A stretch of 64,000 nt of DNA, taken from Gemmatimonadota bacterium. GTDB taxonomy: Bacteria; Gemmatimonadota; Gemmatimonadetes; Longimicrobiales; Gaopeijiaceae. The position numbers and the translations under genes were made by a program. Under the pieces are notes generated by a model. It was not told the DNA's origin and did no database searches. It saw nothing but the letters and a program-made list of their open reading frames with translations. The DNA lies in assembly GCA_030428885.1 (NCBI GenBank), contig JAUIEJ010000003.1:1-64000 (forward strand). Reading direction: 5' to 3'. This document shows, piece by piece, positions 54,943-64,000 of the stretch. Numbering within the stretch: the first letter of the stretch is position 1; each line of letters begins with the position of its first letter.

Positions 54943-56093
54943 CCGACCCGGTTCTGGATGCCTTCCGGCGCCGGGAGTACCCCGACGTCCCCGAGGTCCA
55001 CTTCGACTCCGCCAGCTACGGCCTGATCCCCCGGGTCACCGTCGAGGCGGTGACGTCCCTCACGGCCCGGAGGAACCGTCCGGGCGGGATTCCCGATCCC
55101 GAGCCCGGGGCGGCGCTACGCCGGGCCCGGGGCGCCGCGGCGCGCCTCCTGGGCGCCGACCCCGCCGAGATCTCCCTGGTTCCCAACACGACCTTCGGCC
55201 TCCACATCGGCGTGGCGCTGGTGGCGGCGGGGCCCCCGGGAGTGGTGGTGGTCTCCCAGGGCGAGTTCCCGGCCAACGTGCTCCCCTGGCTGGCCCTCCG
55301 GGATCGTGGCTTCGAGGTCCGGGTCGTCCCCCTGGCCGGCGACGTGCCCGACGAGGCCCGGTTGATGCGGGAGGCCCGCTCGGAAGAGGTGCGGGCCGTG
55401 AGCGTTTCGGCGGTGCAGTACGCCTCGGGGTTCCGGGTGGACCTGGGTCGCCTCGGTCGAGCCTGCGGGGAGGGGGGAACCTTGCTCGTGGTGGACGCCA
55501 TCCAGGCCCTGGGAACGGTGCCTCTGCGGCCGGCGGAGCTGGGCGTGGACGTCCTGGCCACCGGCGCCCAGAAGTGGCTCCTGGGACCCTGGGGCGCTGG
55601 GTTCGCCTGGGTGGCCCCCCGCCACCGCACCCGGATCCCCCCGCCGGTGGTGAGCTGGCTCTCGGTGGAGGGGGGCGGGGGCTACTCCACCCGGGACGGG
55701 TACGCCCTGGAGTTCCTGGGCGACGGCCGCCGCTTCGAGCCCGCCACCCTCGGAGTCCAGGACTACCTGGGGATGGCCGAGTCCCTGGAGGCGCTCCTGG
55801 ACCTGGGCGTGGACCGGATCCGGGCCCACCAGCAGAGCCTGCAGGGGCGGGTGTCGGCCTGGGCCCGGGGCCGGGGCGTGAAGATCGTGGGGCCGTCCCA
55901 TCCCGATGCCCGGGCGGGGATTCTCTCCCTCGCCCTGGAGGACGCCCCCGGAGCCCAGAGAGCCCTGGCCGGTGCGGGAATCCGGGCGGCGGTGCGGGAG
56001 GGGTGGCTTCGTCTCGCACCCCATCTCTACGTGGGCGAGGGAGAGGTGGAGCGGGCGCTGGCGGTCCTGGATGGAGTCGTGTCCGGGAGCTGA
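54939..56093 (+). CDS. Aminotransferase class V (PLP-dependent)
   Basis: 384 residues. It has VHFDSASYGLIPR at the N-terminus, PNTTFGLHIGVAL, VVDAIQALGTV with Asp about 186, and the Schiff-base Lys about 212 in ATGAQKWLLGPWGAGF. It belongs to the CsdA/NifS/isopenicillin-epimerase branch; the catalytic Cys loop of desulfurases is not visible, so a desulfurase role is not favoured. GTG start overlapping the small gene. With it and the regulator it makes a four-gene operon. Confidence 0.88.
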   Translation: MTDPVLDAFRRREYPDVPEVHFDSASYGLIPRVTVEAVTSLTARRNRPGGIPDPEPGAALRRARGAAARLLGADPAEISLVPNTTFGLHIGVALVAAGPPGVVVVSQGEFPANVLPWLALRDRGFEVRVVPLAGDVPDEARLMREARSEEVRAVSVSAVQYASGFRVDLGRLGRACGEGGTLLVVDAIQALGTVPLRPAELGVDVLATGAQKWLLGPWGAGFAWVAPRHRTRIPPPVVSWLSVEGGGGYSTRDGYALEFLGDGRRFEPATLGVQDYLGMAESLEALLDLGVDRIRAHQQSLQGRVSAWARGRGVKIVGPSHPDARAGILSLALEDAPGAQRALAGAGIRAAVREGWLRLAPHLYVGEGEVERALAVLDGVVSGS

Positions 56094-56152
56094 GTCGTCG
56101 ACCGGTCCCGTGGGCCCATGGAAGCGCCCGCGGCGGGGGCTCATCGTGCCCC

Positions 56153-56833
56153 ATGCACACCGATCACTCCGCCGTCGGGGCCGAGCGCCCCCGGGAACGC
56201 CTCCGCCGTCTGGGCGGCCGGTCGCTGGCCCTCCACGAATTGGTGGCCCTCCTCCTGGGCGCCGGCGTCCGGGGGGTGTCGGCGGTGTCGGCGGCCCACG
56301 GGATCGTCACCCGGGCGGGGGGGACCGTCCGGGGCCTGGCCCGAATGGGCCTGGAGGGGATGGCCGGGGTGGAGGGGGTGGGCCCGGCCCGGGCCGCGCG
56401 CCTCGTGGCGGCGCTGGAACTGGGCCGACGAGCCGCCGTGGAACGATCCGATCCGGGGGAGCGCATCCGGGGGCCCGCCGACGTCTGGCGCCGGGTGGGG
56501 CCGTCGCTCCGGGATCTGGATCAGGAGGAGTTCCACGCCCTGCTCCTGAACACCCAGCACCGGGTGGTGCGGGAGGTCTTCGTCACCCGGGGCATCCTGG
56601 ACGCCTCCCTGATCCACCCCCGGGAGGTCTTCCGCCCGGCGGTGGCCGCCGGGGCCGCCGCCGTGATCCTGGTGCACAACCACCCCTCGGGCGACCCGTC
56701 CCCTTCACCCGAGGACCGCGCCGTGACCCGACAGTTGGCCGGGGCGGGGCGGACCCTGGGCATTCCCGTTCTGGACCACGTCATCGTGGGGGACGGCCGC
56801 TGGGCCGCCCTCTCCGACGAGGGTCCCCTGTGA
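56153..56833 (+). CDS. radC: RadC/JAB-domain protein
   Basis: 226 residues. N-terminal helix-hairpin-helix region (LARMGLEGMAGVEGVGPARAARLVAALELGRR) and a C-terminal JAMM metalloprotease-like domain with HNHPSGDPSPSPED (His about 175 and 177, Asp about 188). All metal ligands are present. Despite the name, a role in DNA repair is not established for the family. It starts 60 bases after the aminotransferase. Confidence 0.92.
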   Translation: MHTDHSAVGAERPRERLRRLGGRSLALHELVALLLGAGVRGVSAVSAAHGIVTRAGGTVRGLARMGLEGMAGVEGVGPARAARLVAALELGRRAAVERSDPGERIRGPADVWRRVGPSLRDLDQEEFHALLLNTQHRVVREVFVTRGILDASLIHPREVFRPAVAAGAAAVILVHNHPSGDPSPSPEDRAVTRQLAGAGRTLGIPVLDHVIVGDGRWAALSDEGPL

Positions 56834-56844
56834 CGGGGGCGGCC

Positions 56845-58500
56845 CTACTCCACCCCGGACCAGGCCGCCAGCGCGGCGCCGATCTCGTCTTCCAGTCGCT
56901 TGGCCCCCCAGGCCGACGGGAGGTCGTTGCCCAGGATGGAGAAGATCAGGGGGCGACCGTCGGCGGAACGGACGATGCCCGACAGGGCCGAGACCCCTTC
57001 GATGGTGCCCGTCTTGGCCCGGAGGTTCCGGGCTGCGGCCGTGCGGGTCATGCGGCGCATCTGGCGGGTCCCGGCCTCCGGGAGCGTCTCCAGGAGCGCC
57101 TCCCCCAGCGGCGACGAGAGGGCGTGGCGGAGGGCGGCCACCAGGGAGGCGGCCGAGGCCCGATCGTCGGCGGCGAGACCCGAACCGTCGTACATCTCCA
57201 CCACCCCTGCCGGGACGCCGATCTCGTCTTCCAGGAAGCGGCGGACCACCCGGGCTCCCCCCTCGAAGGAGCCGTCGCCGTCCACCACCCGCCCCAGCGT
57301 CTTGAGAACCAGGTCGGCGTAGAGGTTGTGACTCTCCAGGTTCACCACGGCCAGGGCGTCCAGGAGAGGAGGGGAGCGGTGGCGGGCCAGAACCCGGTGC
57401 TGGGCGCCGGTGAAGACCCGGGCGGCGGAGAGGGGCGAGGCCGCCCGGTCCCGAATGGTCCCGACGCCGCCCGTGACCTCGATGCCCACGTCGGAGAGCG
57501 CCTCCAGGAAGGCGTGGGTGGCGAAGCGCACCGGGTCCTGGACGGTCATGGTGCGATAGACGTCCCGTCCCGTGGCGGCGATCTCCCCCTCCACCCGGAT
57601 GGGCTCCAGGGGGGCATCCCGGAGCATGTGCATGCGGGCCGCCGGACGGCCCGCCACCGTGAGGGCCCGCATCTCCACGTCCACACCGCCCACCGGCGGG
57701 TCGAAGTGGACGGTGGGGACGTGACCCGCCGGCCCGGCCTCCACCCGGAGCTGGACGACGTTGGCGTTGAACCCCAGCGCCGGCGAGGCGGCGGCGAACC
57801 AGTCGTTCAGGTCCCGGGGGTCCCATCGATCGACCCGGTCCGGGCCCTGGAAGTAGGAGGCGTCGCCCACCAGGCGCCCATCGATGCGACGGATGCCCCG
57901 GGCGCTCAGGGCCGCCGCCAACTCGTCGAAAGCCCCGGACTCGGAGCGGGACCCGGGCCCCAGGGTCGGATCGCCCGTGCCGTACACCACCACATCGCCC
58001 TGGACCACCCCCTCCACCACGGGCGCCTCGGTGGTCACCCAGGTCATCCAGCGAAAGTCGGGGCCCAGATGGTGGAGGGCCGCGGCCGTGGTGAGGACCT
58101 TGAGGTTGGACGCCGGGATCATGGCCTCGTGGGCGTTTCGGGCGTAGACCGTATCGCCGGTCTCGCCGTCCACGGCCAGGACCGCGAAGCGGGAGCGGCG
58201 CCACCGGGATCCGGCCAGGATGCCGTCGATGCGGGTCGCCAGGGCGGCCCGGGCTTCGGCGGCAGGGGCGGGGCGACGCGCTGCCGCCGACAGCACCCGG
58301 CCCACGTCTCCCGGGGCGGCGAGGTCGCCGGGGTGGGGCAGGGGGCCGCCCCCGGGATCGGCGGGCCCGCCACGGGGGTCCTGGACCGGGGACGCCGAGG
58401 GGGGATCGCCGGGCTCCTGGGGCCCCTGGGGCTCGGAGACGGGAGCCGGCCGGCCGGCAAGAAGGACCAGCGTCAGGGCCGAGGTGAACCAGGGGCGCAC
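56845..58500 (-). CDS. dacB: D-alanyl-D-alanine carboxypeptidase/endopeptidase (PBP4 type, S13)
   Basis: 551 residues. A signal peptide and Pro/Gly-rich linker (about 20-75) precede the catalytic domain: SxxK in IPASNLKVLTTAAAL (Ser about 131, Lys about 134), SHNLYADL as SxN, and KTGTIEGV as KTG. The big insert between SxxK and SxN is as in E. coli PBP4. It trims peptidoglycan in the periplasm. GTG start two bases after the GlcD-type gene stop. Convergent with radC. Confidence 0.93.
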   Translation of the reverse strand: MRPWFTSALTLVLLAGRPAPVSEPQGPQEPGDPPSASPVQDPRGGPADPGGGPLPHPGDLAAPGDVGRVLSAAARRPAPAAEARAALATRIDGILAGSRWRRSRFAVLAVDGETGDTVYARNAHEAMIPASNLKVLTTAAALHHLGPDFRWMTWVTTEAPVVEGVVQGDVVVYGTGDPTLGPGSRSESGAFDELAAALSARGIRRIDGRLVGDASYFQGPDRVDRWDPRDLNDWFAAASPALGFNANVVQLRVEAGPAGHVPTVHFDPPVGGVDVEMRALTVAGRPAARMHMLRDAPLEPIRVEGEIAATGRDVYRTMTVQDPVRFATHAFLEALSDVGIEVTGGVGTIRDRAASPLSAARVFTGAQHRVLARHRSPPLLDALAVVNLESHNLYADLVLKTLGRVVDGDGSFEGGARVVRRFLEDEIGVPAGVVEMYDGSGLAADDRASAASLVAALRHALSSPLGEALLETLPEAGTRQMRRMTRTAAARNLRAKTGTIEGVSALSGIVRSADGRPLIFSILGNDLPSAWGAKRLEDEIGAALAAWSGVE

Positions 58501-58502
58501 GG

Positions 58503-60029
58503 TCAGGCCTCCGCCGGGGCGACCCGGGCGAGCCGCTGGAGGTCGGGCCCTTCCGCCAGTCCGTCCAGGGCGTCCTGGCCCTGCAGCGGGAGAACCACGC
58601 CCGGGTTCAGGATGCCCTCCGGATCCAGCGCGTCCTTCACCAGGCGGAAGGCCGCGACGTGCGCCTCCCCCCAGATCCGCTCCAGGAGGGGGGCCCGGAG
58701 GCGACCGTCGCCGTGCTCTCCGGACAGCGTGCCTCCCAGTCCCGCCACGAAATCCACCACCTCGTCCAGGGTGTCCCGGACGGTGGTGCGCCAGCGGGGG
58801 TCGGCCAGCTCCACCAGGGGGTTCACGTGGAGGTTGCCGTCGCCGGCGTGGCCGAAGATCACGGCGTCGAGCCCGTGGCGGGCCAACGCCGCCTCCACGC
58901 CCCGGACGAAGTCGGGAAGGGCGGTCCGGGGCACCACGCAGTCCTCCATGAACTGGATCGAGCGCCGATCCCCCGCCGCCCGGGCGATGGCCGGGGAGGC
59001 GTCGTGGCGCAGCCCCCAGAGCCTCGCCATGGTGGGGGCGTCCGTGGAGGCCATCCGGGGCTCGGGCCAGGCCGCCAGCCCGGCGGCCACGTGGTCGGCC
59101 GAACCGCCGTATTCCACCAGGAGCACGCCGGCCCTCCCGTCGAGCCGCGCCACCCGGGGATCGTCCACCAGGCCACCGAGCTCCAGGAGGCGGCGCCCCA
59201 GGTACTCGCAGGTGACGGCTCCGGTGGCGTCGGCTCGCTCGGCGGCCTCGGGGAGGGCGTCCACGGTGGCCACCCCCACGAGCACCACCCCCCGGGCCTC
59301 GGGCAGGGGCTCGGTGTCCAGGCGCACGTCGGTGACCACGGCCAGCGTGCCTTCGCTTCCCACCAGGAGTTGGATCGGGTCTCCCGTGTCCACGAAGCGG
59401 TGCACGGCGTACCCGGAGGAGTTCTTCCGCACGGGAGGAAGGGGGGCGAGAGCTCGGGCGGCGAGTCGGGTGCGCAGCGCGCCCCAGGGGGGAGCGTCCG
59501 TCGGTGCCCGATCCCGGTCCAGGGAGGCCGTGGCCCCGTCGCTCCCCACGATCTCCAGCCCCCGGGTCCAGGCGTGGATGGGGCCGAACCGGAACGAGCG
59601 GGCTCCGGCGGCGTCGGTGGCCACCATTCCCCCCACGCTGCACCACGGGGCCGACGAGGGGAGGGCCGGAAGGTGGCGGCCGTGCTCCCGAGCCCGGGCG
59701 TCGGCGGCGGCGGCCAGGACCCCGGCCTGGGCCGAGAGCGTGCCGTCGCTCTCCAGGGTCAGGCGGTTCAGGGCCGAGAGGTCCAGAACCACGCCGGGCC
59801 CCACGTTTCCGCCGGGCATGCCGGTCCCGCCACCCCGGGGAGTGAGGGACAACCCCTCGGCTCCGCACCACGCCACCGTCGCCGCCACGTCGTCCACGTC
59901 CCGGGGGCGGGCTACGGCCCGGGGCGGCATCCAGATGGGGCCCCGGGAGCCCGACACCGCTCGGACCGCGGCGGGGTCGGAGGAGACGACGCCCGCCAAC
60001 TCCGGCGGGGGCGGGGGGAGGGCGTCCAC
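58503..60029 (-). CDS. FAD-linked oxidase, GlcD / D-lactate dehydrogenase type
   Basis: 508 residues. N-terminal PCMH-type FAD-binding domain (PRAVARPRDVDDVAATVAWC, LTPRGGGTGMPGGNVGPGVVLDL) and a C-terminal domain with FGHAGDGNLHVNPLVELADPRW and LSGEHGDGRLRAPLLERIWG. These fit flavoproteins that oxidise D-2-hydroxy acids such as glycolate or D-lactate. No Fe-S partner (glcF) is adjacent, so it may be the single-protein type. Starts at a GTG, 13 bases from the Fur-type gene. Confidence 0.9.
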   Translation of the reverse strand: MDALPPPPPELAGVVSSDPAAVRAVSGSRGPIWMPPRAVARPRDVDDVAATVAWCGAEGLSLTPRGGGTGMPGGNVGPGVVLDLSALNRLTLESDGTLSAQAGVLAAAADARAREHGRHLPALPSSAPWCSVGGMVATDAAGARSFRFGPIHAWTRGLEIVGSDGATASLDRDRAPTDAPPWGALRTRLAARALAPLPPVRKNSSGYAVHRFVDTGDPIQLLVGSEGTLAVVTDVRLDTEPLPEARGVVLVGVATVDALPEAAERADATGAVTCEYLGRRLLELGGLVDDPRVARLDGRAGVLLVEYGGSADHVAAGLAAWPEPRMASTDAPTMARLWGLRHDASPAIARAAGDRRSIQFMEDCVVPRTALPDFVRGVEAALARHGLDAVIFGHAGDGNLHVNPLVELADPRWRTTVRDTLDEVVDFVAGLGGTLSGEHGDGRLRAPLLERIWGEAHVAAFRLVKDALDPEGILNPGVVLPLQGQDALDGLAEGPDLQRLARVAPAEA

Positions 60030-60042
60030 CGGGCGGGAGCCG

Positions 60043-60501
60043 TCACGCCGGGGCGGCGGAGGTCGGGGTGTCGCACCCGGGGCAGTAGCCCGTGAGCTCG
60101 AGACGCACCCCCGTGACCCGGAATCCCTCGGCCGAGGCCTCCAGGCGATGGACCTCGTGGGCGTCGACCCGGCCCGGGAGGTCCACGACGCTGCCGCACT
60201 CGAGGCAGCGGACGTGATGGTGATCGTCGGTGCGCCCGTCGTATCGCGCCGAGCCGTCGCCGTAGGTGAGTTTGGCGGCGAGCCCGCACCCCACCAGGGT
60301 TTCCAGGCTCTTGTAGACGGTGGCGAGGGAGATCCCGGGGACGTCGGAGCGGACTCGCAGGAACACCTCGTCCGCGGTGGGATGGGATTCGGTGCTCCTC
60401 AGGAAGCGGAAGACCGCGGACCGTTGCTCCGTGAACCGCTGGCCACTGGCTTCCAGCGCCCGTCGCAGAATCGCTTCGGTGTCGGTGTTGTGGTCGCCCA
60501 T
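60043..60501 (-). CDS. Fur-family transcriptional regulator (PerR-like)
   Basis: 152 residues: winged-helix N-terminal domain (RFTEQRSAVFRFLRSTESHPTADEVF, LATVYKSLETLVGCGLAAKLTYGDGSARYD), then the DDHHHVRCLECG motif with Cys about 99 and 102 and a second CPGC at about 140 and 143 that bind structural zinc. Asp/His-rich DDHHHVRC is shared by Fur, PerR and Zur. The short length and adjacent oxidase favour PerR, which is only a suggestion. The start is the ATG at 60501. A promoter and a palindrome lie upstream. Confidence 0.9.
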   Translation of the reverse strand: MGDHNTDTEAILRRALEASGQRFTEQRSAVFRFLRSTESHPTADEVFLRVRSDVPGISLATVYKSLETLVGCGLAAKLTYGDGSARYDGRTDDHHHVRCLECGSVVDLPGRVDAHEVHRLEASAEGFRVTGVRLELTGYCPGCDTPTSAAPA

Positions 60502-60525
60502 TCCTCGCTTCTCCCTGCGGCCGAT

Positions 60526-60539
60526 TTCCGGTTCCGGAA
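60526..60539. promoter_or_regulatory. Palindrome TTCCGG-TT-CCGGAA, probable operator for the Fur-type gene
   Basis: A 6+6 perfect inverted repeat with a two-base spacer lies between the ATG of the Fur-family gene and its predicted -10 box, within a GATTT...AATC context. The place is right for autorepression. It does not match the E. coli Fur box in sequence, so specificity would be different. Confidence 0.35.
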
Positions 60540-60554
60540 TCGTTACACCGGGCC

Positions 60555-60584
60555 ACGGTACGGAGTTTCTCGTGGGGGCGTCAA
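60555..60584 (-). promoter_or_regulatory. Probable promoter of the Fur-family gene
   Basis: On the minus strand TTGACG (60584-60579), an 18-base spacer and TACCGT (60560-60555) precede the gene. The same -10 TACCGT and spacer are seen before acs. Confidence 0.35.
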
Positions 60585-60638
60585 CCGCAGCCGGACGACG
60601 CGTTGCCCCGGGGTGGTCGGACCGATAGCGTGAGCTCC

Positions 60639-61181
60639 ATGAGCGACAGCATCGACACCCTGGAGCCCCTGATCGAGGCCGTGCGCGACGGCGTCGAATC
60701 CCGGGGGTGGTCCCTGTCGGGCCTCCAGAAGACCACGAGCTACGAATTCGAGGGCCGCTGGGCCGGCGACTCCACCCGGAGCGCCTACCTCTTCTTCCAC
60801 CGGGACGCACACGATGACGTGTCGGTGGACGTCTTCCTGGACGAGACCCCCCGGGGCCTCCAGGGGAATCTGGCCCTGGTGCTCGACCTCCGGTCGCTGG
60901 GCGACCTTCCGGGGGTTCCCGAGACCCTGGAGGCGTTGGGGCGGCGCGCGGCGACCCATCTGCCCCCGGGCTACCGCACGCCCGTGACCCTCCGTCTCCG
61001 CCTGCGAGGGCCGGAGCAGGGTGTGGCGGAGGCGGACCTGGAGGCACGGCTCAAGCTCGTGCTCCCCCGGGCGGCGCTGGACGCCGGCGCCTCGGCCGTC
61101 TCGGCCCTCAGCTCGGCCACCGTCGACGCCTTCGACGCCCTTCTCGCCGATCCCGCTCTGCATCGCCTCCGGGACGTCTGA
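60639..61181 (+). CDS. Hypothetical soluble protein
   Basis: 180 residues, not recognised. No signal or membrane segment. It looks alpha/beta: [50 protein letters not shown], and Ala-rich helices at the end. The ATG at 60639 is divergent from the Fur-type gene, 137 bases away, so it could share the operator. A GTG at 60630 and other upstream codons are possible starts. Confidence 0.72.
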   Translation: MSDSIDTLEPLIEAVRDGVESRGWSLSGLQKTTSYEFEGRWAGDSTRSAYLFFHRDAHDDVSVDVFLDETPRGLQGNLALVLDLRSLGDLPGVPETLEALGRRAATHLPPGYRTPVTLRLRLRGPEQGVAEADLEARLKLVLPRAALDAGASAVSALSSATVDAFDALLADPALHRLRDV

Positions 61182-61188
61182 CGTCGGC

Positions 61189-61218
61189 TTGCCGCCGTCG
61201 GCGCCACGGGTCTACCGT
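61189..61218 (+). promoter_or_regulatory. Possible promoter of acs
   Basis: TTGCCG (61189-61194), 18-base spacer, TACCGT (61213-61218), 43 bases before the acs ATG. GGAGG at 61249-61253 is the ribosome-binding site; it lies inside a short CCTCCCGGAGG self-complementary run. Confidence 0.35.
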
Positions 61219-61261
61219 AGCAGATCCTTCACCGCATCCACGCCTCCCGGAGGTCGTTTCC

Positions 61262-63220
61262 ATGTCCGAAGCCGGCGCCCTCGACTCCCTGCTCCACGAA
61301 GACCGCCGCTTCCCTCCTCCCGACGATTTCCGGGCCGACGCCCTGGTCTCGGACCCGGGGATCCATGCCGAGGCCGACGCCGACATCGAGGCGTGGTGGG
61401 CGCGCTGGGCCGAGGAACTGGACTGGTACGAGAAGTGGGACACGGTGCTGGAGTGGACGCCGCCCCACGCCAAGTGGTTCGTGGGCGGGAAGCTCAACGT
61501 CTGCCACAACTGCCTGGACCGTCACCTCGAAGGGCCCCGGCGCAACAAGGCGGCGTTGATCTGGGAAGGGGAGCCCGGCGACGTCCGGGTCATGACCTAC
61601 TACGGGCTCCATCGGCGCGTGGCGAAGTTCGCCCACGTGCTACGGAACCTCGGCGTCGAGAAGGGCGACCGGGTGGCCATCTACCTCCCCATGGTACCGG
61701 AGGCGGCCATCGCCATGCTGGCCTGTGCCCGCATCGGGGCCGTGCACTCGGTGGTGTTCGGCGGGTTCAGCCCCGACTCCCTGGCCGACCGGATCGTCGA
61801 TGCGGGGGCGAAGGTCCTCATCACCGCCGACGGCGGCCACCGCCGGGGAAGCCTGATCCCCCTGAAGAACAACGCCGACAAGGCGCTGGAGCACACGCCG
61901 TCCATCGAGCACTGCATCGTGGTGGCCCGGGACACCCACATCGCCCGGGAACTCGACGTCCGCATGAAGCCCGGCCGGGACCTGTGGTACCACGAGCTCA
62001 TGCGGGACATCGAGGGCGGTGTGCCCTGCGAGCCCATGGACGCCGAGGACAACCTCTTCGTGCTCTACACCTCGGGAACCACGGGCAAGCCCAAGGGCGT
62101 GGTCCACACCACCGGGGGGTATCTCACCCAGGCCTACGCCACCACGAAGTGGGTGTTCGACCTCAAGGAGGACGACCGCTTTTGGTGCACCGCCGACGTG
62201 GGGTGGATCACGGGGCACAGCTACATCGTGTACGGGCCCCTGGCCAACGGGTCCACCGTGTTCATGTTCGAGGGCGCGCCCGACTGGCCCAACCGGGGCC
62301 GCTTCTGGCACCTCTGCGAGAAGTACGGCATCACGGTGTTCTACACGGCGCCCACCGCCATCCGGGCCTTCATGCGGTGGGGGGAGGAGTGGCCCGAGAA
62401 GTACGACCTGTCGCAGTTGCGACTCCTGGGGACCGTGGGCGAGCCCATCAATCCCGAGGCGTGGATGTGGTACCACGAGGTCATCGGCAAGAAGCGCTGC
62501 CCCATCGTGGATACGTGGTGGCAGACCGAGACCGGGGCCATCATGATCACGCCGCTCCCCGGGGTCACCGAGACCAAGCCCGGCACGGCCACCACGCCGT
62601 TCCCGGGGATCCGGGCCGAGATCCGCAACGAGGCCGGAGAGGGGGTCCAGGCCGGGTACCTGGCCATCACCCACCCCTGGCCGTCCATGCTCCGGACGAT
62701 CTGGGGCGACGATCAGCGCTTCCGGGACACCTACTGGTCGAAGTGGGACGGGACCTACTTCCCCGGGGACGGCGCCCGGACCGACGACGACGGCTACTTC
62801 TGGATCCTGGGCCGGGTCGACGACGTCCTGAACGTGGCGGGGCACCGGATCGGCACCATGGAGGTGGAGAGCGCCCTGGTGGACGACCACCGGGTCGCCG
62901 AAGCCGCGGTGGTGGGGAAGCACCACGAAGTGAAGGGGCAGTCCATCGCCGCCTTCGTGACCCTCAAGGAGGGCCATGCCGCCTCCGACCTCATGGCCGA
63001 CGAGCTCAAGCAGCACGTGGTGGAGAAGATCGGGGCCATCGCCCGTCCCGAGGCGATCCTCTTCACGGCCGACCTCCCCAAGACCCGGTCCGGGAAGATC
63101 ATGCGCCGCCTGCTCCAGGACATCGCCGAGGGGCGGGCCGTGGGCGACACCACCACCCTGGCCGACCCCGAGGTGGTGCGGCAGTTGAAGCAGCGCTACG
63201 AGGAGGGCTCGGCGGGCTGA
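61262..63220 (+). CDS. acs: Acetyl-coenzyme A synthetase
   Basis: Activates acetate with ATP to acetyl-CoA. 652 residues: P-loop [15 protein letters not shown] at about 268-282, [29 protein letters not shown] with the acetate pocket Trp, [14 protein letters not shown] hinge and [13 protein letters not shown], whose Lys about 612 is the acetylation site that silences the enzyme in many bacteria. The ATG at 61262 has GGAGG at eight bases. The last 25 bases overlap, tail to tail, the gene on the other strand. Confidence 0.97.
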   Translation: MSEAGALDSLLHEDRRFPPPDDFRADALVSDPGIHAEADADIEAWWARWAEELDWYEKWDTVLEWTPPHAKWFVGGKLNVCHNCLDRHLEGPRRNKAALIWEGEPGDVRVMTYYGLHRRVAKFAHVLRNLGVEKGDRVAIYLPMVPEAAIAMLACARIGAVHSVVFGGFSPDSLADRIVDAGAKVLITADGGHRRGSLIPLKNNADKALEHTPSIEHCIVVARDTHIARELDVRMKPGRDLWYHELMRDIEGGVPCEPMDAEDNLFVLYTSGTTGKPKGVVHTTGGYLTQAYATTKWVFDLKEDDRFWCTADVGWITGHSYIVYGPLANGSTVFMFEGAPDWPNRGRFWHLCEKYGITVFYTAPTAIRAFMRWGEEWPEKYDLSQLRLLGTVGEPINPEAWMWYHEVIGKKRCPIVDTWWQTETGAIMITPLPGVTETKPGTATTPFPGIRAEIRNEAGEGVQAGYLAITHPWPSMLRTIWGDDQRFRDTYWSKWDGTYFPGDGARTDDDGYFWILGRVDDVLNVAGHRIGTMEVESALVDDHRVAEAAVVGKHHEVKGQSIAAFVTLKEGHAASDLMADELKQHVVEKIGAIARPEAILFTADLPKTRSGKIMRRLLQDIAEGRAVGDTTTLADPEVVRQLKQRYEEGSAG

Positions 63221-64000
63221 AGCAGGGGGGACAGCCCCACCCGGTGGACCTCGTTGTTGCCGTAGCCCAGGTCGTTGGTCCAGGTCTCCAGGGGTTGGAC
63301 GGCGCCGAAGGCGTCGGTGGCCCGAGCCACCACGGACGGGGTCGGTCCCTCGGGGGCCGGCCCGGTCCAACTCCAGCGCTGGGCGGTCCACCGCTCCCGG
63401 GGGGGCTCGACCTGGGCGGGGGTCCAGGTCGTGCCGCCGTCCACCGACACCGCCACCTCGGTGACCGGCGCGGCGCCGCTCCAGGCGATGCCCGAGGCCG
63501 CGAGGGAGTCCCCTTCGGGAACCGGGTCACCCTCCGCCGGATCCAGGACCAGAGCCCGGACCTTCATGCGGGTCACGGGCCCCAGCACCGCGCCGTCCCG
63601 GACGTAGAGGTAGCGATCGGTCTGGAAGCGGCCCTGGAAGGGCTCGGTGAGGGCTTCGACACCCACGAGCCACTTCACCGACGCCACCGCGTACCACCCC
63701 GGCACCACCAGCCGCACCGGCGCACCGTGGCGCAGCGTCAGGGGGCGGCCGTTCAGGGCCCAGGCCAGGAGCGGGCCGTCGGGCCCCGGGGTCACCGCCT
63801 CGGCGGGAAGGGATCGCTGGAAGGGCACCGTGCCCCAGGGTCCGGCCTCACCCACGTCCGCGCCGGTGAAGCACCACTCCACCACGTCGGCGCCGACCCC
63901 GCTCCGGGCCAGCACCTGGGCCAGGGGCACGCCCGTGAAGACCGCCGTCCCCGTGGCGCCCAGGGTCCAGGGCGTGCCCGACACCGGCGGCTCGATGAAG
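63196..64000 (-). CDS. Sulfite-oxidase-family molybdopterin protein, C-terminal part (5' truncated by window edge)
   Basis: About 268 residues of an open frame that continues beyond the window. It has [22 protein letters not shown] and [17 protein letters not shown], typical of the sulfite-oxidase Mo-cofactor domain. A C-terminal immunoglobulin-like dimerisation domain follows ([42 protein letters not shown]). The Mo-binding Cys lies upstream of the window. It could be a sulfite or nitrate-reductase-type enzyme. The moeA at 47.5 kb supplies part of the cofactor pathway. Confidence 0.87.
   Translation of the reverse strand, partial: FIEPPVSGTPWTLGATGTAVFTGVPLAQVLARSGVGADVVEWCFTGADVGEAGPWGTVPFQRSLPAEAVTPGPDGPLLAWALNGRPLTLRHGAPVRLVVPGWYAVASVKWLVGVEALTEPFQGRFQTDRYLYVRDGAVLGPVTRMKVRALVLDPAEGDPVPEGDSLAASGIAWSGAAPVTEVAVSVDGGTTWTPAQVEPPRERWTAQRWSWTGPAPEGPTPSVVARATDAFGAVQPLETWTNDLGYGNNEVHRVGLSPLLQPAEPSS

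Noticed and set aside
55906-60633. Plus-strand frame of 1575 codons over radC, dacB and the flavoprotein
   Set aside because: Runs antisense or out of frame through four well supported genes. Repetitive Gly/Arg/Pro content shows it is a shadow.

Overview
The window is 64 kb of high-GC DNA from a bacterium with two membranes. It carries LPS genes (hldD, lptD), a complete Tol-Pal system, BamD-like and other lipoproteins, and C-terminal-Phe barrel signals. GTG and TTG starts are common, and 1-8 base overlaps between consecutive genes are the rule. Gene content, the zinc-binding forms of the ribosomal proteins and the small proteins near 54.5 kb would fit the Gemmatimonadota. That placement is an inference, because no rRNA or tRNA gene was recognised and nothing could be searched. 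I saw no mobile element, prophage, CRISPR array or defence island. The DNA reads as vertically inherited core genome.

1-16.4 kb: the end of tuf, then the S10-spc-alpha ribosomal supercluster in near-standard order (rpsJ to rplQ, including secY, adk, map and rpoA), followed by a small membrane protein and rpmB. infA is missing from its usual place between map and rpmJ, where a good promoter sits instead. Control-like structures are a three-hairpin region before rplE, a stem between rpsD and rpoA, and a hairpin plus T-run exactly at the end of rpoA.

16.5-37.8 kb: nucleotide-sugar and envelope genes mixed with housekeeping genes. The first group is a UDP-GlcNAc-type dehydrogenase, a TPR lipoprotein, a sugar aminotransferase, a BamD-like lipoprotein, nadD and secA. 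The second is a (p)ppGpp synthetase/hydrolase (rel) and the overlapping run uvrB-tsaE-tsaB-rimI. The third is UDP-glucose dehydrogenase with UDP-xylose synthase, a TPR protein, hldD, a secreted protein of unknown role and a UDP-glucose-4-epimerase-like gene that overlaps tolQ.

37.8-50.6 kb: tolQ-tolR-tonB/tolA-like-tolB-pal-cpoB, then nrdR, tatC and lptD. On the other strand is an operon of a beta-barrel protein, moeA and an M23 peptidase lipoprotein. A membrane protein with zinc ribbons and a winged-helix-like C-terminus follows.

50.6-64 kb: an EamA transporter, a large TPR protein with its own promoter, a 45-residue lipoprotein, and a compact operon of an AraC-type regulator with a receiver-like domain, two mutually related small proteins and a class V aminotransferase. 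Then come radC, a PBP4-type carboxypeptidase, a GlcD-type flavoprotein, a Fur-family regulator with an operator-like palindrome, a hypothetical gene, acs, and the C-terminal part of a sulfite-oxidase-family protein that runs off the end.

One architectural theme recurs. Six of the seven convergent gene pairs are separated by 12 bases or less, or overlap, and at two of them both stop codons lie in opposite arms of one hairpin. No intergenic stretch exceeds about 230 bases.
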